Source of the DNA: Thiobacillus sp.
GTDB taxonomy: Bacteria; Pseudomonadota; Gammaproteobacteria; Burkholderiales; Thiobacillaceae
Assembly (NCBI GenBank): GCA_018263115.1
Contig: JADFDC010000002.1
Location: 1 to 64,000, forward strand
Direction of reading: 5' to 3'
DNA length: 64,000 nt
This document shows positions 35,499-43,437 of the stretch, one piece after another (position 1 is the first letter of the stretch; the number at the start of each line of letters is the position of its first letter). Under the pieces are notes generated by a model, which had not been told where the DNA came from, searched no databases, and worked only from the letters and a program-made list of their open reading frames with translations. A program made the position numbers and the translations under genes.

Positions 35499-36022
35499 GC
35501 GAGATAAATAGCCATTTGCGAGTCAAATGTCCCCTGTGCGCGCATGATGAATTCGCAGGCTTCTCGGACGGCTCCCCGGCCGCCCTCCCGCCGGGTAAGG
35601 TAGTGGGAATGCGCCTTGACCAAGTCGGGTGCGGCGGGAACGGTGATTGCCAGTCCCGAACGCCGCATCACGGGCAGATCCACGACGTCGTCGCCCATAT
35701 AGGCTGTTTGTGCTTCGCTGAGGTTCAGGTCTTGCAGCAGTTGTCGATACACCGTGAGTTTGTCGTGAGCGCCTTGATGCAAATGCGTAATCCCCAGATT
35801 GCGCGCGCGGTGGATAACAAGCTGTGATGTCCTGCCGGTGATGATTGCCAGTTCTACGCCGGTGCTCTTGAGCATTTTCAGGCCGTGGCCATCAAGTGAA
35901 TTGAAGGCCTTGATCTCATGACCGTCATCGGTCAGGTAAAGCGATCCATCGGTCATGATGCCATCGACGTCAAATGCGACCAGCTTGATGGCTCGGGCGC
36001 GTTCAATCGCATCCTGGGTCAT
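35495..36022 (-). CDS. kdsC: 3-deoxy-D-manno-octulosonate 8-phosphate phosphatase
   Basis: A 175-residue HAD-family phosphatase that makes free Kdo for LPS. The nucleophile and acid-base motif is FDVDGIMTDG (~17-26), with the flap GHEIKAFNSLDGHGLKML, the motif-II segment AIITGRTS and motif III YMGDDVVDLPVM. Its start shares one base with the kdsD stop, so the two successive Kdo-pathway steps are co-translated. Confidence 0.96.
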   Translation of the reverse strand: MTQDAIERARAIKLVAFDVDGIMTDGSLYLTDDGHEIKAFNSLDGHGLKMLKSTGVELAIITGRTSQLVIHRARNLGITHLHQGAHDKLTVYRQLLQDLNLSEAQTAYMGDDVVDLPVMRRSGLAITVPAAPDLVKAHSHYLTRREGGRGAVREACEFIMRAQGTFDSQMAIYLA

Positions 36023-37023
36023 TACACCACCCCCGCTTTCAGAAGATCGTGCATGTTGAGCGCGCCGACAAGTTTGCCATCTGTGTTTATCACCAGAAGT
36101 CCGTTTACTTTCAGGCTTTGCATTTTTTCAACTGCTTCCACGGCAAGCTGATCAGGGCCTATGGTTTTGGGGTTCCGTCCCATCAGGTCGGCTATACGCG
36201 CGATATGGATGTCAATGGATTTCTCCAGTGCCCGGCGAAGATCTCCGTCAGTAAAAATGCCGGCCACGTGGCCGGATTCATCAACGATGGCGGTCATGCC
36301 CAATCCTTTCCGGGTCATTTCAAGCAGGGCTTCTTTCAACGACGCGGAATGGTTGACAATTGGCAAGGCATCGCTGGTATGCATGATATCGCGCACGTGA
36401 ACCAGCAACCTTCTGCCCAGGCTGCCACCAGGATGGGTGCGGGCAAAGTCTTCCGGCGTAAAGCCGCGCATGTCCAGTAGCGTAACGGCGAGCGCATCCC
36501 CCAGCGCGAGCGCGGCAGTTGTGCTGGCCGTTGGCGCCAGGTTGAGCGGACAGGCTTCCTTGTCGACTGCGGCATTGAGATGCACGTCGGACTCGCGTCC
36601 CAGCGTCGAGGAAGGGTTGCCGCTCATGCCGACAAGTTTGGCGCCACGACGTTTTATCAGCGGCAGGATGGCTGTGATCTCGGCGCTTTCACCGGAGTTG
36701 GACAGCGCAATCACGACATCATCGTGCGCGATCATACCGAGGTCGCCATGACTGGCTTCGCCAGGGTGGACGAAAAAGGCAGGTGTGCCGGTGCTGGCGA
36801 GCGTCGCGGCAATCTTGCCTGCAATGTGTCCGGATTTCCCCATGCCTGTGACCACAACCCGGCCCTTGCAGGCCATGATGAGCTGAACGGCTCGATGAAA
36901 TTGTTCGTCGAGCCGATCCGCGAGGGCTTGCACGGCCTCTGCTTCGATGTGCAGGACGCTCCGGGCAAGCGATAACGAACGGGAAATGTCGGTTTGGTTC
37001 ACGGTTTGTTTCATTGTTTTCAT
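36022..37023 (-). CDS. kdsD: D-arabinose 5-phosphate isomerase
   Basis: A 333-residue enzyme making arabinose 5-phosphate, the first step to Kdo. It has an N-terminal SIS domain (VVVTGMGKSGHIAGKIAATLASTGTPAFFVHPGEASHGDLGMI; SNSGESAEI) and two CBS domains (~205-333; MTAIVDESGHVAGIFTDGDLRRAL, GLLVINTDGKLVGALNMHDLL). It is the head of the kdsD-kdsC-lptC-lptA-lptB-rpoN run and is divergent from the Kef-type gene, with only 32 bp between the starts. An alternative ATG lies 9 bp downstream. Confidence 0.96.
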   Translation of the reverse strand: MKTMKQTVNQTDISRSLSLARSVLHIEAEAVQALADRLDEQFHRAVQLIMACKGRVVVTGMGKSGHIAGKIAATLASTGTPAFFVHPGEASHGDLGMIAHDDVVIALSNSGESAEITAILPLIKRRGAKLVGMSGNPSSTLGRESDVHLNAAVDKEACPLNLAPTASTTAALALGDALAVTLLDMRGFTPEDFARTHPGGSLGRRLLVHVRDIMHTSDALPIVNHSASLKEALLEMTRKGLGMTAIVDESGHVAGIFTDGDLRRALEKSIDIHIARIADLMGRNPKTIGPDQLAVEAVEKMQSLKVNGLLVINTDGKLVGALNMHDLLKAGVV

Positions 37024-37055
37024 AAGTATACTAGGGAAAACGTTCCTATCTGCCT

Positions 37056-39026
37056 ATGCATAACACACTCGAATTTGTCCTGATCATGCTGGCAGCAGCC
37101 GTTCTGGTGACCATCCTGGCGCGGGCATTCAAATTGCCGACCATGTTGGGGTACCTGCTCACCGGCATAACCATCGGCCCCTACGCGCTGGGCTGGATTC
37201 CGGACACGCCGCAAACCCGGTATCTGGCCGAATTTGGCGTCGTCTTCCTGATGTTCTCCGTAGGGCTGGAATTCAGTCTGCCGCGCATGCTGGCGATGCG
37301 TGCAACCGTATTTGGTTTCGGCGGCGCACAAGTAGCCGTAACGCTGTTTGCAACCCTTGGCCTCGCATGGCTGATGGGCATGGATATTCCGGCAGGGGTG
37401 GCCCTGGGAGGTGCCCTGGCCATGTCCTCGACAGCCATTGTCTCAAAGCTGCTTTCCGAACGGGTTGAGTTGCAGTCACCGCATGGAAAGCTGGCGATGG
37501 GCGCGCTGCTGTTTCAGGATCTTGCGGTGGTTCCGCTGCTGATTGTGATCCCGGCGCTGGCCATGCCGGCCGGTTCGCTTGCGCAGACCATGCTGTGGGC
37601 CTTGCTGAAGGCGGCGCTGGTATTGTCGGTGCTGTTGTATTTCGGGCAGAAGCTGATGCGGCCATGGTTCCATCGCGTGGCGGGCGCCAAATCGCCCGAA
37701 CTGTTCACGCTCAACCTGCTGTTCATAACACTGGGCCTGGCCTTCCTGACCGAGCAAGCTGGTTTGTCGCTGGCGCTGGGAGCTTTTCTGGCGGGCATGC
37801 TTGTATCCGAAACCGAATACCGCTATCAGGTTGAAGACGACATCAAGCCCTTCCGCGATGTGCTGCTGGGATTGTTTTTTATCACGGTGGGCATGCGACT
37901 CGATTTGAGCGTGGTTTGGCAGCAGATTCTTCAGGTTCTGATCATGCTGGGTGTCATTGTCGCGGGCAAGGCGTTGGCGATCTGGGCGCTTTGCCGGGGA
38001 TTCAGACATGGGCAAACCACCTCCATCCGCACGGCGCTAGCGTTGGCGCAAGGGGGGGAATTCGGCTTGGTATTGCTTGCCCTGGCGGCTGATCAGAGTT
38101 TGATGAGCGTGGAAACTGCTCAGCCAGTGCTTGCGGCGTTGGTGATTTCAATGTTGATCGCGCCCTTGTTGATCCATCGCATGGAATGGATTACCGGCAA
38201 ACTGGCCGGAAGCGAATGGGCTAATCGTGCCAAGGAAGTGCATGACATCGCGCTCAAGACATTCGGCAAAAGTGGCCATGTCATTCTTTGCGGCTATGGA
38301 CGAAGCGGCCAAAGTCTGGCACGTTTTCTGGAGACGGAAAGCATACCGTTCGTGGCGCTGGATTTCGATCCAGAACGTGTCAAGGCTGCCGCCGCCGCTG
38401 GCGAGAGTGTGGTGTTTGGCGATCCCGCGAAACGCGAGGTATTGATCGCGGCAGGCATTTCGCGCGCCCGGGCGATGGTCATCACGTTTTCGGATTTGAA
38501 TGCAGCCATGTCCATTCTCCGGCATGTACAGGACATCAAACCTGAATTGCCCGTAGTTGTGCGCACCATAGACGACAGTCATATCGACCAGTTGAAGGAT
38601 GCCGGCGCGACAGAAGTCGTGTCGGAAGTCATGGAGGGGTCGCTCATGCTGGCTTCCCATGCGCTGATGCTGTTGGGCATCCCGCTTTCGCAGGTCTTGA
38701 AGCGCATCCGGTCCGTGCGCGAATCACGCTACGCGTTGATGCGCGGATTCTTCCGCGGCGCGACGGATACGGATGAAGACCTTGATGAGGAAGCGCAGCC
38801 TCGGCTGTTTTCGGTGTTAATGACTGCTCAATCCGCAGCGACCGGCAAAAAGCTTGACGATCTGCATCTCGATTCGCTGTCGGTGGAGGTGATTGCGGTC
38901 AGGCGGCGCGGCATCCGAGGGGTTAATCCCGGTCCGCAAACTGTGATTGAAGAAGGTGATGTGCTGGTGCTGCGCGGAATAGCGGAGAATCTGGCTGCAG
39001 CCGAAATCAGTCTGCTTCAGGGATGA
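37056..39026 (+). CDS. Kef-type cation:proton antiporter (CPA2 family)
   Basis: A 656-residue membrane protein. The first ~385 residues form ~12 helices of the CPA2 exchanger fold (LPTMLGYLLTGITIGPYALG, FGVVFLMFSVGLEFSL, GLSLALGAFLAGMLVSETEYR). A RCK/TrkA-N domain with a nucleotide-binding motif (VILCGYGRSGQSLARFLE, ~410-535) and a TrkA-C domain (~570-656) follow. It probably exchanges K+ or Na+ for H+ under redox or pH control. This architecture with TrkA-C resembles betaproteobacterial KefB/KefC-like proteins rather than true KefC with its KefF partner. Confidence 0.92.
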   Translation: MHNTLEFVLIMLAAAVLVTILARAFKLPTMLGYLLTGITIGPYALGWIPDTPQTRYLAEFGVVFLMFSVGLEFSLPRMLAMRATVFGFGGAQVAVTLFATLGLAWLMGMDIPAGVALGGALAMSSTAIVSKLLSERVELQSPHGKLAMGALLFQDLAVVPLLIVIPALAMPAGSLAQTMLWALLKAALVLSVLLYFGQKLMRPWFHRVAGAKSPELFTLNLLFITLGLAFLTEQAGLSLALGAFLAGMLVSETEYRYQVEDDIKPFRDVLLGLFFITVGMRLDLSVVWQQILQVLIMLGVIVAGKALAIWALCRGFRHGQTTSIRTALALAQGGEFGLVLLALAADQSLMSVETAQPVLAALVISMLIAPLLIHRMEWITGKLAGSEWANRAKEVHDIALKTFGKSGHVILCGYGRSGQSLARFLETESIPFVALDFDPERVKAAAAAGESVVFGDPAKREVLIAAGISRARAMVITFSDLNAAMSILRHVQDIKPELPVVVRTIDDSHIDQLKDAGATEVVSEVMEGSLMLASHALMLLGIPLSQVLKRIRSVRESRYALMRGFFRGATDTDEDLDEEAQPRLFSVLMTAQSAATGKKLDDLHLDSLSVEVIAVRRRGIRGVNPGPQTVIEEGDVLVLRGIAENLAAAEISLLQG

Positions 39027-39055
39027 AAAAAGCGGCCTCATAGGCCGCTTTTTTC
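39026..39055. terminator. Bidirectional terminator between kef-type gene and prepilin gene
   Basis: AAAAAAGCGGCC and GGCCGCTTTTTT form a near-perfect stem with a TCATA loop; the A-run and T-run serve each strand. It separates the convergent genes ending at 39026 and 39077. Confidence 0.92.
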
Positions 39056-39076
39056 ATGGTTTGACTGGTTTGGCAA

Positions 39077-39745
39077 TCAGAACAGGATGGCTGCTCCGCA
39101 ATTAGCTTCTCCAGAGCCTGCGAGCCAGGCGCCAGTGGTAGCATCGTAGCAGTTAGCGGCGGTAGGTGCGGTACCGCCCGCAGCATACGCTGAAAAACGC
39201 AGGGTGCCCCGTTCCGCACCATCGCCACCGTCAACTTTTCGATCCAGTTCCGCCAGCACTTCTACCGGAATCTGGGGCCCGGTTTTCAGGTTGTGCCGAT
39301 TCGTGGCTGTCCCTGATTCGACGGCATAAACGTTGTCGTAAATCATCTGCATGCGCGCATTCCAGGGGTTGGTCGGAGTAGTGGTGTTGGATTCAGTAGC
39401 ATTGTAAGTGAACGTGCCGTTAATGAATCCTGCATGCGAAAGGTGATCCCAGACCGCGATTGATTCCAGACCGGACTCAATTTGGCCGTCCCCATCACCC
39501 ACGGTAGTGGAAGCCACATTCGGGATTTGTGTACCAGCCAGATTAAAATCGCCCGGCAGTGCACGATAACGATCCTGAAAACCGAAATAGGCTGCTTTGA
39601 CGCCGTCAATCTGATTCGCCAGATTTCTTACGCGCGCACTGGTGATCAGCTCCTGGCCTTTAAGGATGCCACCCAGCAAAAGACCGATAATGACCAATAC
39701 GATGGCAATCTCGATCAAGGTAAAACCGCGTTGATTGTGCTTCAT
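39077..39745 (-). CDS. Type IV prepilin-like protein (probable major or accessory pilin)
   Basis: A 222-residue prepilin. The leader is MKHNQRG followed by FTLIEIAIVLVIIGLLLGGILKG, so PilD-type cleavage after Gly7 and Glu5 of the mature protein are intact. The long N-terminal helix continues through ELITSARVRNLANQIDGVKAAYFGFQDRY, a pattern common in MSHA-type and environmental pilins. The C-terminal region has one cysteine pair (ANCYDATT, EANCGAA) likely to close a D-loop. A strong AAGGAG precedes the ATG, and a perfect sigma-54 site lies 36 bp upstream. It is transcribed separately from the assembly operon, which fits a highly expressed subunit. Confidence 0.9.
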   Translation of the reverse strand: MKHNQRGFTLIEIAIVLVIIGLLLGGILKGQELITSARVRNLANQIDGVKAAYFGFQDRYRALPGDFNLAGTQIPNVASTTVGDGDGQIESGLESIAVWDHLSHAGFINGTFTYNATESNTTTPTNPWNARMQMIYDNVYAVESGTATNRHNLKTGPQIPVEVLAELDRKVDGGDGAERGTLRFSAYAAGGTAPTAANCYDATTGAWLAGSGEANCGAAILF

Positions 39746-39781
39746 TTAGCACTCCTTGTAGTTGGGACCCAAGTTTAAATG

Positions 39782-39797
39782 TGCAAAATACATGCCA
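39782..39797 (-). promoter_or_regulatory. Sigma-54 (-24/-12) promoter of the prepilin gene
   Basis: On the minus strand the sequence reads TGGCATGTATTTTGCA, which fits the TGGCAYRN4TTGCW consensus at every defined position with the exact 10-bp GG-to-GC spacing. Transcription should start near 39771, about 26 nt before the ATG. An enhancer-binding regulator is required; the gene at 52052-53482 is the natural candidate. Confidence 0.85.
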
Positions 39798-39976
39798 AAA
39801 TTTTCCCATATCAAAACAAGCCATAACCATGGATTGACAAGGCAAGTACTAGGGAATTAGGAGAGGGTTCTTGGAAATCGTGACGAATAATCAACAGGGA
39901 TGCCGGGATTTTGTCATTCTTCACATCAAGTTTTATGCAAGGGTGCCGACACTGAATAAGTCCTCAGTTTCATGAC

Positions 39977-41713
39977 TTGGCAAAAATTTTGAATACCACC
40001 ATCGGCCGCTACGCGGCGTTTCTGACTTCCATTTCGCATACTCGCTGGTTGGCGTTCATGCTGCTTAGTCTGCATGTGGCGGTGGCATTCGAAACCGGCG
40101 AGGAGTGGGTCAGAGCCTTTCTGATGGCTCACTATGGTTTTTTTCTGTTGTGGCAACCGCTGCTGCAAGGACAGCAGAAACTGGAAACACGCCTGGCGGT
40201 TCCAGTTCTTGGGATGGCAGCCCTGCTGATTTTGGTACCGAGCGGGTGGATGATTGCACTGTGGGTGGCGGTATTGGCGGGGTTGACTGGCGCAGTTGCG
40301 GCGGGAATGCCTGGCAGGGGGCAGCGCTGGATTTATCTTCTGGCGCTGACTTACCTGCTGACCTTGCTTTTGTTATGGATCATGCCAAGGGTGTTGGCGG
40401 ATCAGAGTCTGCCAGCATTGCTGCGTCAGCTTGTTCAATGGGGACTGCCGGTTCTGCCCGCGCTGATTCTCATCTCACGCGGCAGGATGCCTGCTGCCAT
40501 GGCCAACGCGATGGACTTTTTCTACGGATTGATGGTATTCCTGATGGTGGTGGTTCTGGCGCTGGGCACGTTTGCCGTTGTCGCGGTAACAAAATCAGGC
40601 TATGCCATTTCACTGGCGCAGACCCTGACTGGCATGGCTGTGCTATTGATTGTAATGAGTTGGCTATGGAATCCGCGCGCGGGATTTTCCGGGTTGGGCG
40701 GAGTCATGTCGCGCTATTTGCTGTCCGTGGGTCTGCCGTTCGAGGAATGGGCGCGCGGGTTGGCGACGCGTGCCGAGCGCGAGCGGGACCCGGAAACGTT
40801 TGTGCGCGATGCATTGGCGGATACTTCGTCGTTGGCCTGGATCAGCGGCGGAACCTGGACGACGGCACGAGGGAGAGGGGAGTACGGCAAGCGATCAGCG
40901 CATGTTTCCAACCATGCTTTTCACGGGCTTGCCCTGGAGTGGTTTTCGGAACGGCCGCTTACGCCTGCGCTATCACTGCATGTCAGGCTGTTGTCTCAAT
41001 TGCTGGGCTATTTTTATGCCAGCAAGGTTCGAGAACAGACGCTGCGGGATCAGGCCTACACCCAGGCGATTCATGAAACCGGCGCCCGGCTGACGCACGA
41101 TGTCAAAAATATCCTTCAATCCATGAAAACCCTGATGACCGCGGCAGAAACCAGCGGCCCGGAAGATGCGGAGCGGCTTCAGGCCTTGCTGGTGCGGCAA
41201 ATTCCGCAACTCGCGCAACGTTTGCAGAATACCGTCGACAAGCTCAAACAGCCGCATGAGGTGGACAGTAATTTGATCAATGCTGAAACCTGGTGGAGAG
41301 ATTTGCAGGCGCGTTACGCGCATGACCGGGTTCAGTTCGCTACGCTTGAGGAGGGATGTGATGGAAAGTTGCCTCAGGATCTGTTCGACAGCGTGGCGGA
41401 TAATCTTCTGACAAACGCCTTACGCAAGCGCAAGGCGGATGGTCAGCCGGTTGCTGTTAAAGCAGAGTTATCCTGTAAGGAGGGATTTGTGTTCTCGGTG
41501 GAGGATGATGGTGATCCCGCCCCGGATCATGTGGCGCGAAATCTTTTTCTGGGGCCAGTCAACTCGGAAATGGGCTTGGGGGTGGGGCTTTATCAGGCTG
41601 CCCGACAAGCCTCCATGTTAGGTTTTGAGTTGAGAATGGTCGAGAATCGTTCCGGGAATGTCTTGATAAGATTGATGCCTAAAGACAGCCTCCTGCCGGA
41701 CAGACACGAGTAG
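39977..41713 (+). CDS. PrsK-like membrane sensor histidine kinase
   Basis: A 578-residue kinase. The first ~225 residues contain seven or eight membrane helices with little loop sequence, followed by a cytosolic linker. The H-box is TGARLTHDVKNILQSMKTL with His374 in an HDxKN context, the form seen in PrsK-type kinases of PEP-CTERM/EPS systems. The ATPase N-box is DNLLTNALRK and the G-box MGLGVGLYQAARQA. The start is TTG at 39977 or nearby. It converges on the pilus operon and overlaps the end of the Cys-rich prepilin gene by 35 bp. Its partner is probably the sigma-54 activator at the other end of the operon. The signal sensed is unknown. Confidence 0.82.
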   Translation: MAKILNTTIGRYAAFLTSISHTRWLAFMLLSLHVAVAFETGEEWVRAFLMAHYGFFLLWQPLLQGQQKLETRLAVPVLGMAALLILVPSGWMIALWVAVLAGLTGAVAAGMPGRGQRWIYLLALTYLLTLLLLWIMPRVLADQSLPALLRQLVQWGLPVLPALILISRGRMPAAMANAMDFFYGLMVFLMVVVLALGTFAVVAVTKSGYAISLAQTLTGMAVLLIVMSWLWNPRAGFSGLGGVMSRYLLSVGLPFEEWARGLATRAERERDPETFVRDALADTSSLAWISGGTWTTARGRGEYGKRSAHVSNHAFHGLALEWFSERPLTPALSLHVRLLSQLLGYFYASKVREQTLRDQAYTQAIHETGARLTHDVKNILQSMKTLMTAAETSGPEDAERLQALLVRQIPQLAQRLQNTVDKLKQPHEVDSNLINAETWWRDLQARYAHDRVQFATLEEGCDGKLPQDLFDSVADNLLTNALRKRKADGQPVAVKAELSCKEGFVFSVEDDGDPAPDHVARNLFLGPVNSEMGLGVGLYQAARQASMLGFELRMVENRSGNVLIRLMPKDSLLPDRHE

Positions 41714-42503
41714 TAAGCAGCGTAGTTGGAATCCAGATCAGCATGTCATCAAACTCCTTGACGAGTTCGGATGAGCTGTTGTCCGCGGGTTTGTAGGGTA
41801 TGCGACTGACGAATTTCTGGTCCGCATCGGAAAGTGCGTTTTCCAGCTCATCCGTGCCGGCTGGCGTTGTCAAGGTCGTTCCATTTGCGCTGAGCGCGGC
41901 GTAACCATTGGGGCCATGGGATAACACTACAACAGGAACATCCCTGGCAATATTGCCGCTGCTGCAACCGCCGCTTGAGGTATCACAGACCTGGTTTGGT
42001 CCAATGCTTCCGCTTGTGAATCCTAAAGATCGGTTGGCGTAAGTTGTGCTGACACTGTATTGGAGTCTGTTGCCCCATGCGTCCTGTGATGCCGCACCCA
42101 GCGTAACCCACGGAAGGTTTCCTTGAGCTTGGGTGCAAGTTTCACCTGTTCGATTTTCCAGACCGTCTCCATCTGTATCGGGACAAGGCAAATAATGACG
42201 CAGTATTGCGTTAGGCCATGATCCTGATGCAACGAGTGGATTTGCGCAGTAAGTGTTACAACTTGTGGTATCGCAAGAGTGTGTGGGACTGCAACTGCTT
42301 CCAGAACAACTTATGGAGCATACGTGGTTGACTGCATACCCCAGAATTGCATCTCGCGCTTCTTCAAGTGTCCGTTTTGTTTCAATTGTTCTTCGGGATT
42401 CGATTTGCGCGGTTAGAGGAACCAGCAAGCCACCCGCCAGAACAGTAAGGATAACCAGAACGATGGCCAGTTCGATCAGGGTAAAGCCGCGCTGAGTATT
42501 CAT
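41679..42503 (-). CDS. Cysteine-rich type IV prepilin-like protein
   Basis: A 274-residue prepilin: short leader MNTQRG, then FTLIELAIVLVILTVLAGGLLVPL with Glu5 retained. It has 12 cysteines, six of them within 25 residues (~62-86, pattern C-3-C-4-C-5-C-4-C-3-C). A conserved LPCPDTDGDGLENRTGETC segment of the kind seen in large MSHA-type prepilins follows. The size suggests a minor or tip subunit rather than the filament backbone. It is the last gene of the operon, overlapping the MshK-like gene by 4 bp. Confidence 0.88.
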   Translation of the reverse strand: MNTQRGFTLIELAIVLVILTVLAGGLLVPLTAQIESRRTIETKRTLEEARDAILGYAVNHVCSISCSGSSCSPTHSCDTTSCNTYCANPLVASGSWPNAILRHYLPCPDTDGDGLENRTGETCTQAQGNLPWVTLGAASQDAWGNRLQYSVSTTYANRSLGFTSGSIGPNQVCDTSSGGCSSGNIARDVPVVVLSHGPNGYAALSANGTTLTTPAGTDELENALSDADQKFVSRIPYKPADNSSSELVKEFDDMLIWIPTTLLTTRVCPAGGCL

Positions 42504-42859
42504 GGCATTTCCTTGGCTTCTGATCGACGGATGCCATGCGCTTCATAAACGCGGCCCTGGTCAAGCGTCTGGCCAGGCTTGAGCGTTTTGCCTCTTGCAT
42601 TGAACTCAAAGGATTCGCCTGCCTGCGGTTTGCCATTGATCCAGCGGGTGGAATGGCCGTCACTCCGGATAACGACCCCATCATAGGTCACTGGTTTTGG
42701 GGGAGAGCTGTCGGTCTGAACTGATTGAGTTCGATTTTGCAGCCTGGCTTTTTCCAGGCCGGCCCGCTGCTCAGAGGTGTAGAACAGCCGGCCAAGATCG
42801 GCAAGGCTTGCTGGCGGCGCCAGCAGCGAAAACAGAATCAGACCGAGCGCGGCTTTCAT
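42500..42859 (-). CDS. MshK-like periplasmic pilus assembly protein
   Basis: A 119-residue protein with a signal peptide (MKAALGLILFSLLAPPASLA). It has a C-terminal beta domain (TYDGVVIRSDGHSTRWINGKPQ ... LKPGQTLDQGRVYE) resembling MshK and PilP/GspC-type proteins that link the inner-membrane platform to the secretin. It is short for PilP and has no lipobox. It overlaps the MshJ-like gene by 4 bp upstream and the prepilin by 4 bp downstream. Confidence 0.72.
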   Translation of the reverse strand: MKAALGLILFSLLAPPASLADLGRLFYTSEQRAGLEKARLQNRTQSVQTDSSPPKPVTYDGVVIRSDGHSTRWINGKPQAGESFEFNARGKTLKPGQTLDQGRVYEAHGIRRSEAKEMP

Positions 42860-43437
42860 GCCCCCCCCACTTTTCTGGCGCTATACCATAGCAGTTCACA
42901 TTCCGCTTCCAGACCCGGCTGGTTGAGCATTTCGGGTTGGGGATTGCCGGTGCGGCTGAGCGTGCATGATTTTGTTCTGAACAGGCCTATGCCGCTGGAA
43001 GCCAGCTTGTCCAGAAAAAGGGTCAGGTCGTTTTCAGTTAATAGCGGCATGCGCAGCTTCATCAGGGTTTGTTCCATCTCAGCGGAGTCAGATGAAGGGC
43101 TGGCAGGTTCAAAAGTGTATTGAACGCCATACAGGCGTGTGGACTCGTTAGATTTCTGGACGGCTTCCAGCCACGCCAGGCGGTCGCCACCGGCTGCCAC
43201 ACCCTTTTGCTCAAGGCGTTTGTAGGCAGAAAGATGGGACAGGATCAGATTTTTTTCCGCGCCCGACCGCATTAACTTGGATTGAGCGGCCCCTCGTGCC
43301 AGCTCGAGGTTCTCCTTCTGATTCCTTGTCGTTTCGGCATGTTTGCCGGTTGTAATCCAGACCCAGGCGGAGAGGGCCAGCGCGATCAGGAAGAACGCAA
43401 GCATTGGCAGCAAGGTGCGCAGGCTGGCAGTTTTCAT
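42856..43437 (-). CDS. MshJ/PilO-like pilus assembly protein
   Basis: A 193-residue bitopic protein: a membrane helix at ~8-29 (TLLPMLAFFLIALALSAWVWI), a coiled coil (~33-75, LELARGAAQSKLMRSGAEKNLILSHLSAYKRLEQ) and a small ferredoxin-like periplasmic domain. This is the PilO/GspM/MshJ layout. It would pair with the PilN-like part of the preceding protein. Sequence conservation in this family is low, so the call rests on layout and position (4-bp overlaps on both sides). Confidence 0.72.
   Translation of the reverse strand: MKTASLRTLLPMLAFFLIALALSAWVWITTGKHAETTRNQKENLELARGAAQSKLMRSGAEKNLILSHLSAYKRLEQKGVAAGGDRLAWLEAVQKSNESTRLYGVQYTFEPASPSSDSAEMEQTLMKLRMPLLTENDLTLFLDKLASSGIGLFRTKSCTLSRTGNPQPEMLNQPGLEAECELLWYSARKVGGA

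Noticed and set aside
39834-39916. TTGACAA (39834-39840) and TTGTCA (39911-39916) as paired enhancer sites for the sigma-54 activator
   Set aside because: The halves are short, 70 bp apart and not a true dyad; similar hexamers are expected by chance in this AT-rich gap.
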